A stretch of DNA of 20,315 nucleotides. It comes from Bacteroidales bacterium (GTDB lineage Bacteria > Bacteroidota > Bacteroidia > Bacteroidales > FEN-979). The DNA is taken from contig JALNWE010000054.1 in the NCBI GenBank assembly GCA_023231065.1, forward strand, positions 1 through 20,315, read 5' to 3'. The notes under the pieces were generated by a model. The model saw only the letters and a program-made list of their open reading frames with translations. It did not search any database and was not told where the DNA came from. Within the stretch, counting starts at the first letter, position 1. Each line of letters starts with the position of its first letter. Of the stretch, positions 6,746 to 15,020 are shown piece after piece. Made by a program: the position numbers and the translations under genes.

Positions 6746-8950
6746 ATGAAAAAATTTCTTCCTCTCCTTTTCGGAATAGTCTTTTTTTCAGGTGCTGTGG
6801 CCTGGATCGCCGGTTCCCGGTCCTCCATGCTCCTGTTTCCATCGCGGGAAGTAACCGCCGGCGACAGTACCGCTTATGGACCGGTGATCAAAGACTTTAT
6901 TTTCGTACAGGAAATCACCCTGAAGAAGCGATATCTAAACCAGATCGATCTTTTTTTAGCCAATGTGCCTGGTAAGCTTTCCAGCGAGAATGTCCTGCTG
7001 TTGTTAACCAACGATTACCGGATCGCCTATACCAGAAAGTTTTCTTCCGATGAGATTGAAAAGCCTGATTACCATTCCTTTTCATTTCCCAAACCCCTGG
7101 ATATCGGAAACGGGAAAAAAATATACCTGTGCCTATATTCAACCGATGGGGACGCGAACAATTATATGGTCCTCCCGCGTGAAAAGAAAAGCGGGCAACC
7201 TGATCTATATGTCATTCCCATCCGGAATAACGATGTAATGCGGACCATCGAACAAAAACAGAAGATAATCCCATTCCCCGGGAGTATGTGCTTCCGGACT
7301 TATGAATCTGCTTCATTGATCTTTACCCCTATTAAATGGCTTCTTTACGCGTTGGCTTTACTGGTTTCGGCGCTCCTTGTTTTTTTTAAACGTCTGAAAA
7401 CCTTTATTTTACATTTTGTAATCCGTCCTGAATGGACATGGCTGATCCTTAGCCCGGTTTTTGGCTTATTGTTCGTATTTATCACCCCGCCGTTCCAAGC
7501 CCCTGATGAACCTGCGCATTTTTATAGGACCTGGCAGATTACCGAAGGCAATGTCCTTAAATACAACGATGATATTCCCCGTCCGCTCATACAGTTCGCG
7601 GGATTCTGTGAACGGCTGAAGTTCAAACCATGGAGAAAAACCAACCGCCAGGAGATCCTTACGACCAACGCCATTAAACTGGGGCCAACCCCACGGGCCC
7701 ATATCGTTTCGCCCGATTACGTTATTCCTTACCTGCCCCAGGCCCTGGGTGTTGCCTTTGGGAGGGTGTTTTCGCTTAACCCGCTGTCGTTATTTTACCT
7801 GGGGCGGATACTGAACCTGATATCGGTCATCCTTCTTCTATATTTTACCATCAGGACCGTTCCGGTATTTAAATGGATGTTCTTTTTATTGGGAGTTATG
7901 CCTATGACGCTCTACCTGGCCTCCTCCTTTTCGTATGATGCCGTAACCTTGGGCCTTTCTTTCCTGCTGACTGCCGTCATTTTAAACCTGGCGTTAAATC
8001 CTGTAAAAACCATCAGGAACCGCGACCTGATCCTGGTTTTTGTGATTTCCTCCCTTCTTGCTTTGTGTAAGCCTCCCTATTTTATCATTGCCTTTTCTTT
8101 TTTAATCATCCCAAAACAAAAGTTCAGTTCAGGGAAAAAATATTGGTTGATCTTTGCCGGGCTGATATTTATGGTTTTTGGAAGCTCCCAGTTATGGACG
8201 GTATCGCGGACACTTTTCAGGCCCCTACACAAAGAATTGCAAACCCATGCCATAATCCATAAAAATACCGGTTCTTTCATGGTCCCTGCCGGGAAGAAGA
8301 CAATCGCGTTATCCGGAAAAACCATACAGCCCTCTCCATCGCCGGTCGTCTTCCCTCCTGAACCATCTCCCCTTCCGCGACAGGAAAGCCCTTACAATCC
8401 GCGGGCACAGAAAAAATTCATTTTAGACGATCTTCCGCGTTATGCCGGAATCCTGGTCCAATCGGTATTTACGAACGCTGATTTGTATTGTCTCAGTTTC
8501 GTGGGCCTTTTCGGTTGGGTTGATACGCTCATGCCTCACTTTTTTATTTATCTGTACTTGCTGACGTTATGCTGGGTCGCGTTAAGCGGCGGGGAGCGCG
8601 GGATCAGGATCAAAGCATGGAAAAAAGGCTGGCTGTTATTGATCTTCGTTAGCGGCTCCATCCTTATCATAACCGCGCTGTATGTATATTGCAACCCGGT
8701 GGGATGCAGTCCGATCGCGGCTGTTCAGGGACGGTATTTTATTGCCCTGTCCCCGTTGTTATTCCTGCTTTTCTATAATTCCCGGATAAGCGGATCCCTG
8801 AACCGGTGGCTGGATGGCCAGAAAAAGGTCATGACCAGCCCTCCGCCCTATCCGGCGCTGTTAGCATGGTCCCTGATCATTTTTAGTTTGATTTCTACGG
8901 CTGTGGCGTTCTATACGATCATCACCCGGTTTTACGCGGTCGCGGGTTAA
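6746..8950 (+). CDS. DUF2142 family polytopic membrane protein
   Basis: The 734-residue protein has an N-terminal membrane anchor (about residues 4-22), a soluble region to about 190, then about ten or more membrane segments. The motif PPFQAPDEPAHFYRTWQI (248-265), just after the third membrane helix, is the signature of DUF2142. This is an uncharacterised family with a GT-C glycosyltransferase-like layout, in which the acidic residues of the first external loop are thought to be catalytic. A Pro-rich extracytoplasmic loop lies at about 525-555. It may transfer a sugar from a polyprenyl-phosphate donor outside the inner membrane; that role is inferred. The gene converges with the TMTC-like gene, the two sharing the four bases TTAA as stop codons. 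Its GC-rich codon use suggests backbone rather than transferred DNA. Confidence 0.85.
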   Translation: MKKFLPLLFGIVFFSGAVAWIAGSRSSMLLFPSREVTAGDSTAYGPVIKDFIFVQEITLKKRYLNQIDLFLANVPGKLSSENVLLLLTNDYRIAYTRKFSSDEIEKPDYHSFSFPKPLDIGNGKKIYLCLYSTDGDANNYMVLPREKKSGQPDLYVIPIRNNDVMRTIEQKQKIIPFPGSMCFRTYESASLIFTPIKWLLYALALLVSALLVFFKRLKTFILHFVIRPEWTWLILSPVFGLLFVFITPPFQAPDEPAHFYRTWQITEGNVLKYNDDIPRPLIQFAGFCERLKFKPWRKTNRQEILTTNAIKLGPTPRAHIVSPDYVIPYLPQALGVAFGRVFSLNPLSLFYLGRILNLISVILLLYFTIRTVPVFKWMFFLLGVMPMTLYLASSFSYDAVTLGLSFLLTAVILNLALNPVKTIRNRDLILVFVISSLLALCKPPYFIIAFSFLIIPKQKFSSGKKYWLIFAGLIFMVFGSSQLWTVSRTLFRPLHKELQTHAIIHKNTGSFMVPAGKKTIALSGKTIQPSPSPVVFPPEPSPLPRQESPYNPRAQKKFILDDLPRYAGILVQSVFTNADLYCLSFVGLFGWVDTLMPHFFIYLYLLTLCWVALSGGERGIRIKAWKKGWLLLIFVSGSILIITALYVYCNPVGCSPIAAVQGRYFIALSPLLFLLFYNSRISGSLNRWLDGQKKVMTSPPPYPALLAWSLIIFSLISTAVAFYTIITRFYAVAG

Positions 8951-10785
8951 TTGAACCGGATCTGTAGCGGCCGTTCCTGCCCTTGTGGCAAAGGGTCCAC
9001 TTTCACATCAAGTCCCCGGGTAGCCTTTATTTCGTCGGCTTTTTTCTTTGCTTCCAGTAACTGCGGATTGATCTCGTAAGCCTTGTTAAAATAATAGGAA
9101 GCCAGATCATATTGCTGCAGCCATTCATAGATGATTCCCAGGTGACGGTAAGCGTCAGAAAGGGTGGGAGAAAATTCAATAGCCTTTTTAAAGAACCAGA
9201 GGGCCGAATCGACATACCGGGTCTCGAGCCGATAGTTCAGCTTCACTTCATAGGAATATGCGTACCTGAACATGGCATCGCCGAAAGTGGGATGGATGGA
9301 GAGCGATTTCCTGATCGCGGACATCCCGGCGTTGATCAACTGGTCCTTAACCTTAGGATCTTTTTCGTTGGCGGCCTTCATAACCAGGTCCGATCCGTAG
9401 TGTAACTGGTTCTGCGCGCTGTTTTCCCCGGTCTTTATGTCGTTCGCGAAAAGGGTCAGGCTGTCAACCCAGACCGGGTTTCGTTGAATGACAATAACGG
9501 AACAGGCAATGACCATTGCCAGGATTAACAGTATAATGACGGGATTGGCCACAATCCAATGATACGATATTGTTTGATCCTTTTGAAATGCTTTGCTGAA
9601 GACCATTTCAAGAAGCGCGATGATCATGATGCAAAAACCAAGGGAAGGGGCAAACAAATTCCTTTCAGTAAAAATCCCTCCGCGAAGAAAGATAAATGCC
9701 ATCATGGGAACCAGCGCGATGTAAAAAAATCCCAGTCCAAGGCCTGTGGGCGTTTTCTTTTTTATCTGGATAATACCATAAACCAACAACCCGAAAAAGA
9801 TGGCCAATCCGCCAAAAGCCCACGCGTTATCCCAACCCACGGCCGGTATCTGGTTAAAGGAATAATCGTATCTCAGGGGGCAGGGCCAGATCAGCATTTT
9901 AATGCCAAACAAAAAAAGGAAAAACGCGGTAGAAAATTTCACGGCAGGGTCGCGGTAAGGATAATTGATGATATCATCGGGAATGACCGCCTGAACGGGC
10001 CCAAGGGCAATCCGTCGTTGTATGAAAAACACGAAAATGATCAACAGAAAAGGAAAGACTTTTAACGCCAGGCCGGACAGTTTTTGCTGGCCCGCGTAAT
10101 ACAGAACGAGTGGCAGAAGAAGGATGCCCGTCATGGCGCTTTCTTTGGAAAGAAGGGCAAAATAAAAGAAAATCAGTCCTGAAACCAGGTCCCGGATCCG
10201 TTTCCGGTCAGCATATCGCACTGAGAAAAACAACATCAGGACCGTGTTGAAAAAGCTAAGCAATTCATCCCTTCCCTTGATGTTGTCGATCACTTCGGTA
10301 TGAATTGGATGGGCGGCAAATAATAAGCATATCAGGAGTGGGAAAACCAGGTTCTTCGCGGAAAACAACCTTGCAAGGAGCAAGTAAAGGAAGAAGAGCG
10401 TAAGGGCAAAAAAAACAACATTGAAAAAATGGCTGACATGAGGGGCGGGGCCGAAAAACTGGTATTCGACGGCAAACGTAACAAGTGATAACGGACGGTA
10501 ATACCCCAATTTTAAATTTGAAAAATGCCAGAAATCAACTTTCATCAGTTCCGGGATGCCGGCAAATCCTTCCTGGACGTAACGATTGATTGTGATGGCG
10601 CTATAATCGTCAAGCACATAGCCGCTTTTAATGCTGTTGGCATAAAGGGCAAAGGCAAAACAAGCGACAACAAAGGCAATATAAAAATGGGTGTGAGCAA
10701 AGCGGAATGTGTCTGTTTTGACCAAATCTTTTTTAGGGACCGGTCCTGAAACCTTTTTCCCTTTTTTCCGTGGGTTAGTTTTCAT
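8947..10785 (-). CDS. TMTC-like GT-C membrane protein with C-terminal TPRs
   Basis: The 612-residue protein starts with a Lys-rich cytoplasmic tail and a first membrane helix (about 32-50). It then carries GYVLDDYSAI (55-64) with a paired Asp in the first loop, YYRPLS (95-100), HPIHTEVIDNIKGRDELLSF (159-178) and about ten further membrane segments. These are the landmarks of the TMTC/DUF1736 branch of the GT-C superfamily, related to protein O-mannosyltransferases. The last ~110 residues form about two or three tetratricopeptide repeats (for example SDAYRHLGIIYEWLQQYDLA). A role in protein O-glycosylation or polyprenyl-linked sugar transfer at the periplasmic face is plausible, and Bacteroidota do O-glycosylate secreted proteins. 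The substrate is unknown. The gene overlaps the stop of the convergent DUF2142 gene by four bases. Confidence 0.85.
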   Translation of the reverse strand: MKTNPRKKGKKVSGPVPKKDLVKTDTFRFAHTHFYIAFVVACFAFALYANSIKSGYVLDDYSAITINRYVQEGFAGIPELMKVDFWHFSNLKLGYYRPLSLVTFAVEYQFFGPAPHVSHFFNVVFFALTLFFLYLLLARLFSAKNLVFPLLICLLFAAHPIHTEVIDNIKGRDELLSFFNTVLMLFFSVRYADRKRIRDLVSGLIFFYFALLSKESAMTGILLLPLVLYYAGQQKLSGLALKVFPFLLIIFVFFIQRRIALGPVQAVIPDDIINYPYRDPAVKFSTAFFLFLFGIKMLIWPCPLRYDYSFNQIPAVGWDNAWAFGGLAIFFGLLVYGIIQIKKKTPTGLGLGFFYIALVPMMAFIFLRGGIFTERNLFAPSLGFCIMIIALLEMVFSKAFQKDQTISYHWIVANPVIILLILAMVIACSVIVIQRNPVWVDSLTLFANDIKTGENSAQNQLHYGSDLVMKAANEKDPKVKDQLINAGMSAIRKSLSIHPTFGDAMFRYAYSYEVKLNYRLETRYVDSALWFFKKAIEFSPTLSDAYRHLGIIYEWLQQYDLASYYFNKAYEINPQLLEAKKKADEIKATRGLDVKVDPLPQGQERPLQIRFN

Positions 10786-10820
10786 TATTTCCCGAATATA
10801 ATAAACTGTGGACCTGCTCT

Positions 10821-10880
10821 AAGATCAAATCTTTACTTTTACCACAAAGGCGTTAATAGATATTCAGTTTTCGGAGTGGG
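10821..10880. repeat. Shortened relative of repeat B
   Basis: Bases 10821-10852 (aagatcaaatctttactttt then accacaaaggcg) resemble the start of the 6247 repeat. Bases 10866-10880 (agttttcggagtggg) resemble the shared tail seen at 20197-20215 and 6655-6671. The middle of the element is missing, so this is an internally deleted copy in the gap between two divergent genes. Confidence 0.65.
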
Positions 10881-10952
10881 CCCAATGTCTAATTGAAAGA
10901 GATGAATGCCGGACAAAAATAAAATAATTGTGAATATTTTCAATGTATCCCC

Positions 10953-10982
10953 TTGACTTTTAAAAATTCTTATGTATTTTTA
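10953..10982 (+). promoter_or_regulatory. Candidate promoter of the 11023 gene
   Basis: TTG (10953-10955), 19 bases, then TATTTTTA (10975-10982), one mismatch from TAnnTTTG. Transcription would start near 10990, which rules out the upstream ATG at 10972 as a start and favours 11023. Confidence 0.45.
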
Positions 10983-11022
10983 TACCTTCAAAAGGAGTGT
11001 TTTTTACAATTCAAGGCAACAG

Positions 11023-11700
11023 ATGACCAGGTCGATCCGGATAATCAGTGAGTTATGTCTTATCGCGGTTTTATTGTTCGCGATGAAGCCTAATAACCTC
11101 AGCGCTGGTGTTATTATGGACAAGGATTTGATTTTGGCGACAGTTTCCAATGATACCCCTGGCGAAAAGCGGGTCCAAGCCACGGCGGGGAATGGCGGGA
11201 CACAGGTTCAGACAGCCGCCGGGAATATTGTGGTGGAAGGTTCCGGAAAAGCCCTTACCATTCGCGATGGGGAAAAGTTCATCATTACTTCAGGACAGGC
11301 AATCCGGTTATTGCCGGGTACCGCGATTGAGGCCGGCGGGAAGTTGGTAGTAAGGATTTCTCCGAGCAGGAAGTGGTCGGGCGCCCAACGGAAGGCGGTC
11401 CCGGAAAAGCCTGCTGACCAGATAACCAGGACGTCGAAAAAATCAATTGAAGTGGTGGGAGGATATCGCGTATGTCCCCTGCCGGAATCCGCTGTTATTA
11501 ATATGGGCAACCGGGGCCTGATCTGTGTTGTTCCTGCCAGGGTCCAGGTTTCAACAGTATATAAGAATTTTATTATACTCCATAAATCATTCAATCCATC
11601 CCTTTCAGAATTTTACCTGTCATCATTAATCCCGGTAAAGGTCCTCATCGGTTCCCGTTGGGGAGAGTTGCCAGGGACCATCAGGGTGATGAGGACGTGA
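11023..11700 (+). CDS. Secreted hypothetical protein with a Bacteroidota repeat-like motif
   Basis: The ATG at 11023 is preferred to the in-frame ATG at 10972 because it puts a clean signal peptide at the N-terminus (TRSIRIISELCLIAVLLFAM, with likely cleavage after NLSA). The earlier ATG also lies inside the proposed promoter. The 225-residue product contains GEKFIITSGQAIRLLPGTAI followed by EAGGKLVVRIS. This resembles the 'xxGxxIRLLPGxxxxxGxxxxAxI' motif found near the ends of many Bacteroidota secreted proteins. The remaining sequence is not recognised. Two Cys (in RVCPLPES and LICVVPA) may form a disulphide. It is probably periplasmic or surface-located, and lies 98 bases before a second secreted protein. 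GC-rich codon use matches 6746-10785. Confidence 0.65.
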   Translation: MTRSIRIISELCLIAVLLFAMKPNNLSAGVIMDKDLILATVSNDTPGEKRVQATAGNGGTQVQTAAGNIVVEGSGKALTIRDGEKFIITSGQAIRLLPGTAIEAGGKLVVRISPSRKWSGAQRKAVPEKPADQITRTSKKSIEVVGGYRVCPLPESAVINMGNRGLICVVPARVQVSTVYKNFIILHKSFNPSLSEFYLSSLIPVKVLIGSRWGELPGTIRVMRT

Positions 11701-11798
11701 AGGCTTATTCCTTTATTTCAACCTTAAATCATCTGTAACGGTTTGATACAGGTGATAATATAAATAACACATTTATTTTAATAATAATATTTAACATT

Positions 11799-12527
11799 AT
11801 GAAAAAGATTATCATATTATTAGCTTTCGTTCTTGCAGGAACTGTTTCGTATGCGCAATGGGTTACCGTTGGGAACGATATTCATAATAGCAATACCGGT
11901 CTTGTTGGGATTGGTACAGGAGCAACCACTCCTGCTTATATTCTTGATGTGCGTCAGAATGGCACGGAACCGAAATTATCCATTACCAATGCTGGTGGAT
12001 CGGGTGGTGCGGCTTTCCGTATGTTTGACCAGGGTAGTGGCACCGACTGGAGATTCAAAGCCGCTGCGACTGGGACTTTCAAAATCCGTGATAATGTTAG
12101 CGCAAAAGATGTAATTGTACTTGAAAAAGGAACAGGAACACTCAATTCAATTTATGTTAAAGCGGATGGTACTGTTGCTATTGGACTTGGAAGTGGAACA
12201 ATCCCATCTGGAGCCAAACTTGCTGTTAACGGAGCTATGAAAGTAAATGGTAAAATTGATGCTACTGAAATCGAAGTAAAGCTTGCAGCATGGTCTGATT
12301 ATGTATTTAAACCCAATTACAACCTCATGCCATTGCAGGAAGTTGAAAACTTTATCGGGCAGAATAAACATTTGCCTGGTGTCCCTAGTGAAACAGAAGT
12401 GCTCCAAAAAGGCAATAATCTTGGAGAAATGGATGCCATCTTATTACAGAAAATCGAAGAGCTCACCCTTTATGTAATTGATCTGAAAAAGGAAAATGAT
12501 GCTCTTAAAAAAGCCATTCTCAAGTAA
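11799..12527 (+). CDS. Secreted tail-fibre-like protein with C-terminal coiled coil
   Basis: The 242-residue product has a clear signal peptide (MKKIIILLAFVLAGTVSYA, cleavage before Q). A Gly/Ser/Thr-rich beta-repeat body contains VGIGTG, GTVAIGLGSG and KLAVNGAMKVNGKI. The C-terminal module WSDYVFKPNYNLMPLQEVEN and HLPGVPSETEV, then a heptad coiled coil (about 214-241), is the conserved end of the Bacteroidota 'tail fibre domain' proteins related to phage tail spikes and intramolecular-chaperone regions. These are thought to trimerise. It is not evidence of a prophage: no other phage gene is nearby. A strong terminator follows at 12562. A promoter is not clear, though TTTG occurs at 11742. 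Confidence 0.88.
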   Translation: MKKIIILLAFVLAGTVSYAQWVTVGNDIHNSNTGLVGIGTGATTPAYILDVRQNGTEPKLSITNAGGSGGAAFRMFDQGSGTDWRFKAAATGTFKIRDNVSAKDVIVLEKGTGTLNSIYVKADGTVAIGLGSGTIPSGAKLAVNGAMKVNGKIDATEIEVKLAAWSDYVFKPNYNLMPLQEVENFIGQNKHLPGVPSETEVLQKGNNLGEMDAILLQKIEELTLYVIDLKKENDALKKAILK

Positions 12528-12528
12528 T

Positions 12529-13284
12529 TCAGAACACATCATTAATTGATTTTATTTCAGGAAAATACTGCTCCATCAATATGGAGCAGTATTTTTTTAC
12601 TTTTTCCTCAAGGTATTCTTCATTTATTTTTCTTAATATATTGAATTTTTGGGGATTTTTAAAGACATGGGTTTGGTCTGAAGTGACATTAAACAATTGA
12701 TATCCGGAAAAGTCAGATATTTTCTGTATTGATTCTGAAATTTTATCAGTCTTGATTATTAATAACTTATTTTCTGGTACCAATGAAATTACCTTTTGAT
12801 TATGTTTAGCCCAATATTGAAGATATCCCTCCAGTGAATAGAGCCCCAAATCCATCAAAGCCTTTTCTTCCTTTGGCAAAGTATTGTATCGTTTGCCAAA
12901 TCTTATATCCCTTAGCCTGATCCATTTTTCGGCAGCGGGAAAAGCCAGGGAATGGTTAATGAAAGAATCAAGCCAGGTATAGCAGTCCCGAATTGTAAGA
13001 ATATAATAAGCATGTTCTACCTCCTCTAACAGAAAAAATAAAATAAAAAAATTTAACTGCGATGAGTCTACGTCCAAATTCAATCTTTGATATCGAGTCC
13101 TTAGATATACCCGGAAATCTTTTTCACTGATATGTTGATAATAAAAATCTGTAATTTGTTTGATGAGGTCACTGTTTTCCGGCTCATGAGCTGATTTTGA
13201 AACACTTTGAAATATTGAATGTATTGAATGAGTGCCACTTTTAGCAGTCCCAACACAAAAGATTTTCTTCTTTTCCGGGTTCAT
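12529..13284 (-). CDS. Sulfotransferase-family protein
   Basis: The 251-residue product carries the PAPS-binding P-loop near its N-terminus (IFCVGTAKSGTHSIHSIFQ, residues 8-26). It also has the 3'-phosphate-binding region YYILTIRDCYTWLDSFINHS (93-112), with Arg99 and Ser107 in the expected places. A short C-terminal helix follows. Members transfer sulfate from PAPS to hydroxyl groups of glycans or small molecules in the cytoplasm. No PAPS-synthesis gene is in the window. It converges on the tail-fibre-like gene with one base between stops, and its 3' end contains that gene's terminator. Its AT-rich composition groups it with the 13777-19823 genes. Substrate is unknown. Confidence 0.8.
   Translation of the reverse strand: MNPEKKKIFCVGTAKSGTHSIHSIFQSVSKSAHEPENSDLIKQITDFYYQHISEKDFRVYLRTRYQRLNLDVDSSQLNFFILFFLLEEVEHAYYILTIRDCYTWLDSFINHSLAFPAAEKWIRLRDIRFGKRYNTLPKEEKALMDLGLYSLEGYLQYWAKHNQKVISLVPENKLLIIKTDKISESIQKISDFSGYQLFNVTSDQTHVFKNPQKFNILRKINEEYLEEKVKKYCSILMEQYFPEIKSINDVF
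12562..12597 (+). terminator. Intrinsic terminator inside the convergent sulfotransferase gene
   Basis: AAAATACTGCTCCAT (12562-12576) and ATGGAGCAGTATTTT (12581-12595) form a perfect 15-bp stem with a CAAT loop, followed by a T-run to 12597. It is 35 bases past the stop of the tail-fibre-like gene. It lies wholly inside the last ~22 codons of the sulfotransferase gene on the other strand. Confidence 0.88.
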
Positions 13285-13776
13285 ATTTATCTGTTATTTT
13301 TTTTCAATACCTAATAGTCATCGGGAGTGAAGAGACTCCAACCTCAAAAAAGATAACTTTGTAAAAAAGTAACACATAAGAAACCTGTTTTTTCTTGGAA
13401 GGTACATTCCTGCTAATAGTTTGGTTCGGGGCACTTCTTGAAATTTCAATCGGCTGTTAAGTAATACTTAAACACCGTATAGGAGATCAATCTCAGAATA
13501 TAAGTACCCTTATGTATTGCTTTTACTTTTATGTAAATCAATAAGCAAAAGCAAAGTTATGAAAAAAGAAAAAGTAAACAAAGGAGTAATTAAAGATCAA
13601 CGAGTTGGAAAGAGTTATATAGGAGTTATATAGGAGGAGGAGAGATTTTGTCATTATCATTCAACGCATATTTCGCTGTTTAAATGGTAATTCATGCTGT
13701 AAGCTACATTGCAATTTAAAAAAACTTCTCTTTCTGATATGAATAAAAAAAGTGAAATTTGCAATAAAAGAAAAGA
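13285..13776. other. AT-rich gap between divergent genes
   Basis: No gene is supported in these ~490 bases. A weak inverted repeat (ggagt-gaagag-actcc) is at about 13324-13339. Two perfect copies of gagttatatag sit in tandem at 13612-13633, followed by an 11-base gaggaggagag. Very short frames (13559-13633 and 13739-13780) lack any sign of being genes. Both flanking genes probably have their promoters here. Confidence 0.55.
13731..13761 (+). promoter_or_regulatory. Weak candidate promoter of the 13777 operon
   Basis: TTTC (13731-13734), 19 bases, then GAAATTTG (13754-13761): one mismatch in each box against TTTG and TAnnTTTG. It would give a leader of only a few bases before the ATG at 13777, as proposed for 18087. 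Confidence 0.28.
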
Positions 13777-15006
13777 ATGAATGAAGGACATGAGATAATA
13801 GCCATATGTGCGGTCCCTCCTGGGGTAAACCCAGGAATGGCAAGTGTTGATCTTGCATTAAAAATGTTGCTTGAAAAAATCAATCTGTATGATAAAGTGG
13901 GTTTTTATACTCTTTACCCGTCTGAATCTGAATCTGTTGTAAAATATTCAGAACCTAATTTGCCTAATTATTCAGTAATTCCTGACAACCCTGAGTTTTT
14001 TTCCTTTAGAAAAATGATTCTTTACTGGGGCGATTTTTTACATATGTATCAGTATCATCAGAATGTTGCTCGCTATCTTTATAATTTACAGTATTTCAGG
14101 ACATTCGAGGATGCAATTAACAGAGTATATTCAGTGTTATTGCTGAAAGATCAACAGAGAGAGGTCCTTTCAACTAAAATTACTTTTGGCAGTACACTTT
14201 TGTTCAACTCCATGAGCGATGAAACAGATCCTGAATATGGCTTCTTGTTGAAAAAATTCCTTGAATATGGGAATTCCTGGTTCAGAGATGTTTTTTCAGC
14301 AATTAAAGCATCACACATCACGGGTGATTATTTCAATTCTTTTTTAGGCATAGATTGTGCCACATTGGTTACTTCAAGCATGATAGTTCCTGGTCAAAGC
14401 AATCCGTATAAAAAAAAGAGTATCGGTATATTTATTGGTAGAACTGCTGATCATTTCAAGGAGGTTTTACAATTTGCAGAAGACTTCTCAAAATCATGCG
14501 GTATCCCGTTAAAATGGATTTCATGGGGAGATACCAAGGCTTTTCCCACCTTAAAAAACTTTGAAACAGAATCCTTAAACTCACATTTAGATGGAATAGA
14601 TTTTACTGGAATCCGGGATCCATTACAAGCCCTTGCCCAGCTTCTTGAGTTCGATCTGATAATTTCAGATACTTATCATATATGCGTTAATGCCTGGAAT
14701 TTGAATATTCCTGCTATATGTTTCGCCGGTGATGACCAATATAAACTCAGAAATGTCAATTCCGGTAATTTTTTTTCAAGATTGGATAAACGATTTGTAT
14801 TCTATGGAATGTATGGCGCATTGGATTTTCTTGTACCCTATCATGAATTAATGTCTAACGAATTCAGGGATCTTAGATTACACCATTTGCTAAAGATTCT
14901 GGACAAAGGAGAAATTGTTCCATATATTCATCAAAGGATAGCCCAACATTCAAAATATTCAGAAGCCATACTGACAGAAGCCATCTTTACCTTAATAAAC
15001 AGATAA
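13777..15006 (+). CDS. Polysaccharide pyruvyltransferase-like protein
   Basis: The 409-residue protein has a GT-B-like two-domain shape. The N-terminal part (GVNPGMASVDLALKMLLEKI, residues 16-35) resembles the N-x-G-D-xx-L start of polysaccharide pyruvyltransferases. The C-terminal part carries SIGIFIGRTADHF (216-228) and DLIISDTYHICVNAWNLNIP (293-312), matching the DLVISxRxHxxxxAxxxxIP signature of that family. Such enzymes add ketal pyruvate from phosphoenolpyruvate to a sugar, although some members are glycosyltransferases. The canonical Arg two positions before the signature His is Thr here (SDTYH), so activity may differ. The gene is followed 14 bases later by a GT2 gene on the same strand, a probable two-gene operon. 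Similarity is by motif only. Confidence 0.55.
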   Translation: MNEGHEIIAICAVPPGVNPGMASVDLALKMLLEKINLYDKVGFYTLYPSESESVVKYSEPNLPNYSVIPDNPEFFSFRKMILYWGDFLHMYQYHQNVARYLYNLQYFRTFEDAINRVYSVLLLKDQQREVLSTKITFGSTLLFNSMSDETDPEYGFLLKKFLEYGNSWFRDVFSAIKASHITGDYFNSFLGIDCATLVTSSMIVPGQSNPYKKKSIGIFIGRTADHFKEVLQFAEDFSKSCGIPLKWISWGDTKAFPTLKNFETESLNSHLDGIDFTGIRDPLQALAQLLEFDLIISDTYHICVNAWNLNIPAICFAGDDQYKLRNVNSGNFFSRLDKRFVFYGMYGALDFLVPYHELMSNEFRDLRLHHLLKILDKGEIVPYIHQRIAQHSKYSEAILTEAIFTLINR

Positions 15007-15020
15007 AATTCCTGAACTTA

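Noticed and set aside
9559..10065. 168-codon plus-strand frame inside the TMTC-like gene
   Set aside because: It lies opposite well-supported membrane and motif-bearing coding sequence and has a Lys/His-rich composition typical of an antisense shadow.
11799..12527. Prophage tail module
   Set aside because: Only the C-terminal tail-fibre-like region is phage-related. A signal peptide is present and no other phage gene is in the window.
13559..13633. 24-codon frame beginning MKKEKVNKGV
   Set aside because: It is Lys-rich, short, ends inside the gagttatatag repeats, and has no supporting context.
13739..13780. 13-codon frame whose stop overlaps the ATG at 13777
   Set aside because: Possible leader peptide, but in A-rich DNA such a frame is expected by chance. 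It would also have to start upstream of the weak promoter's start site.
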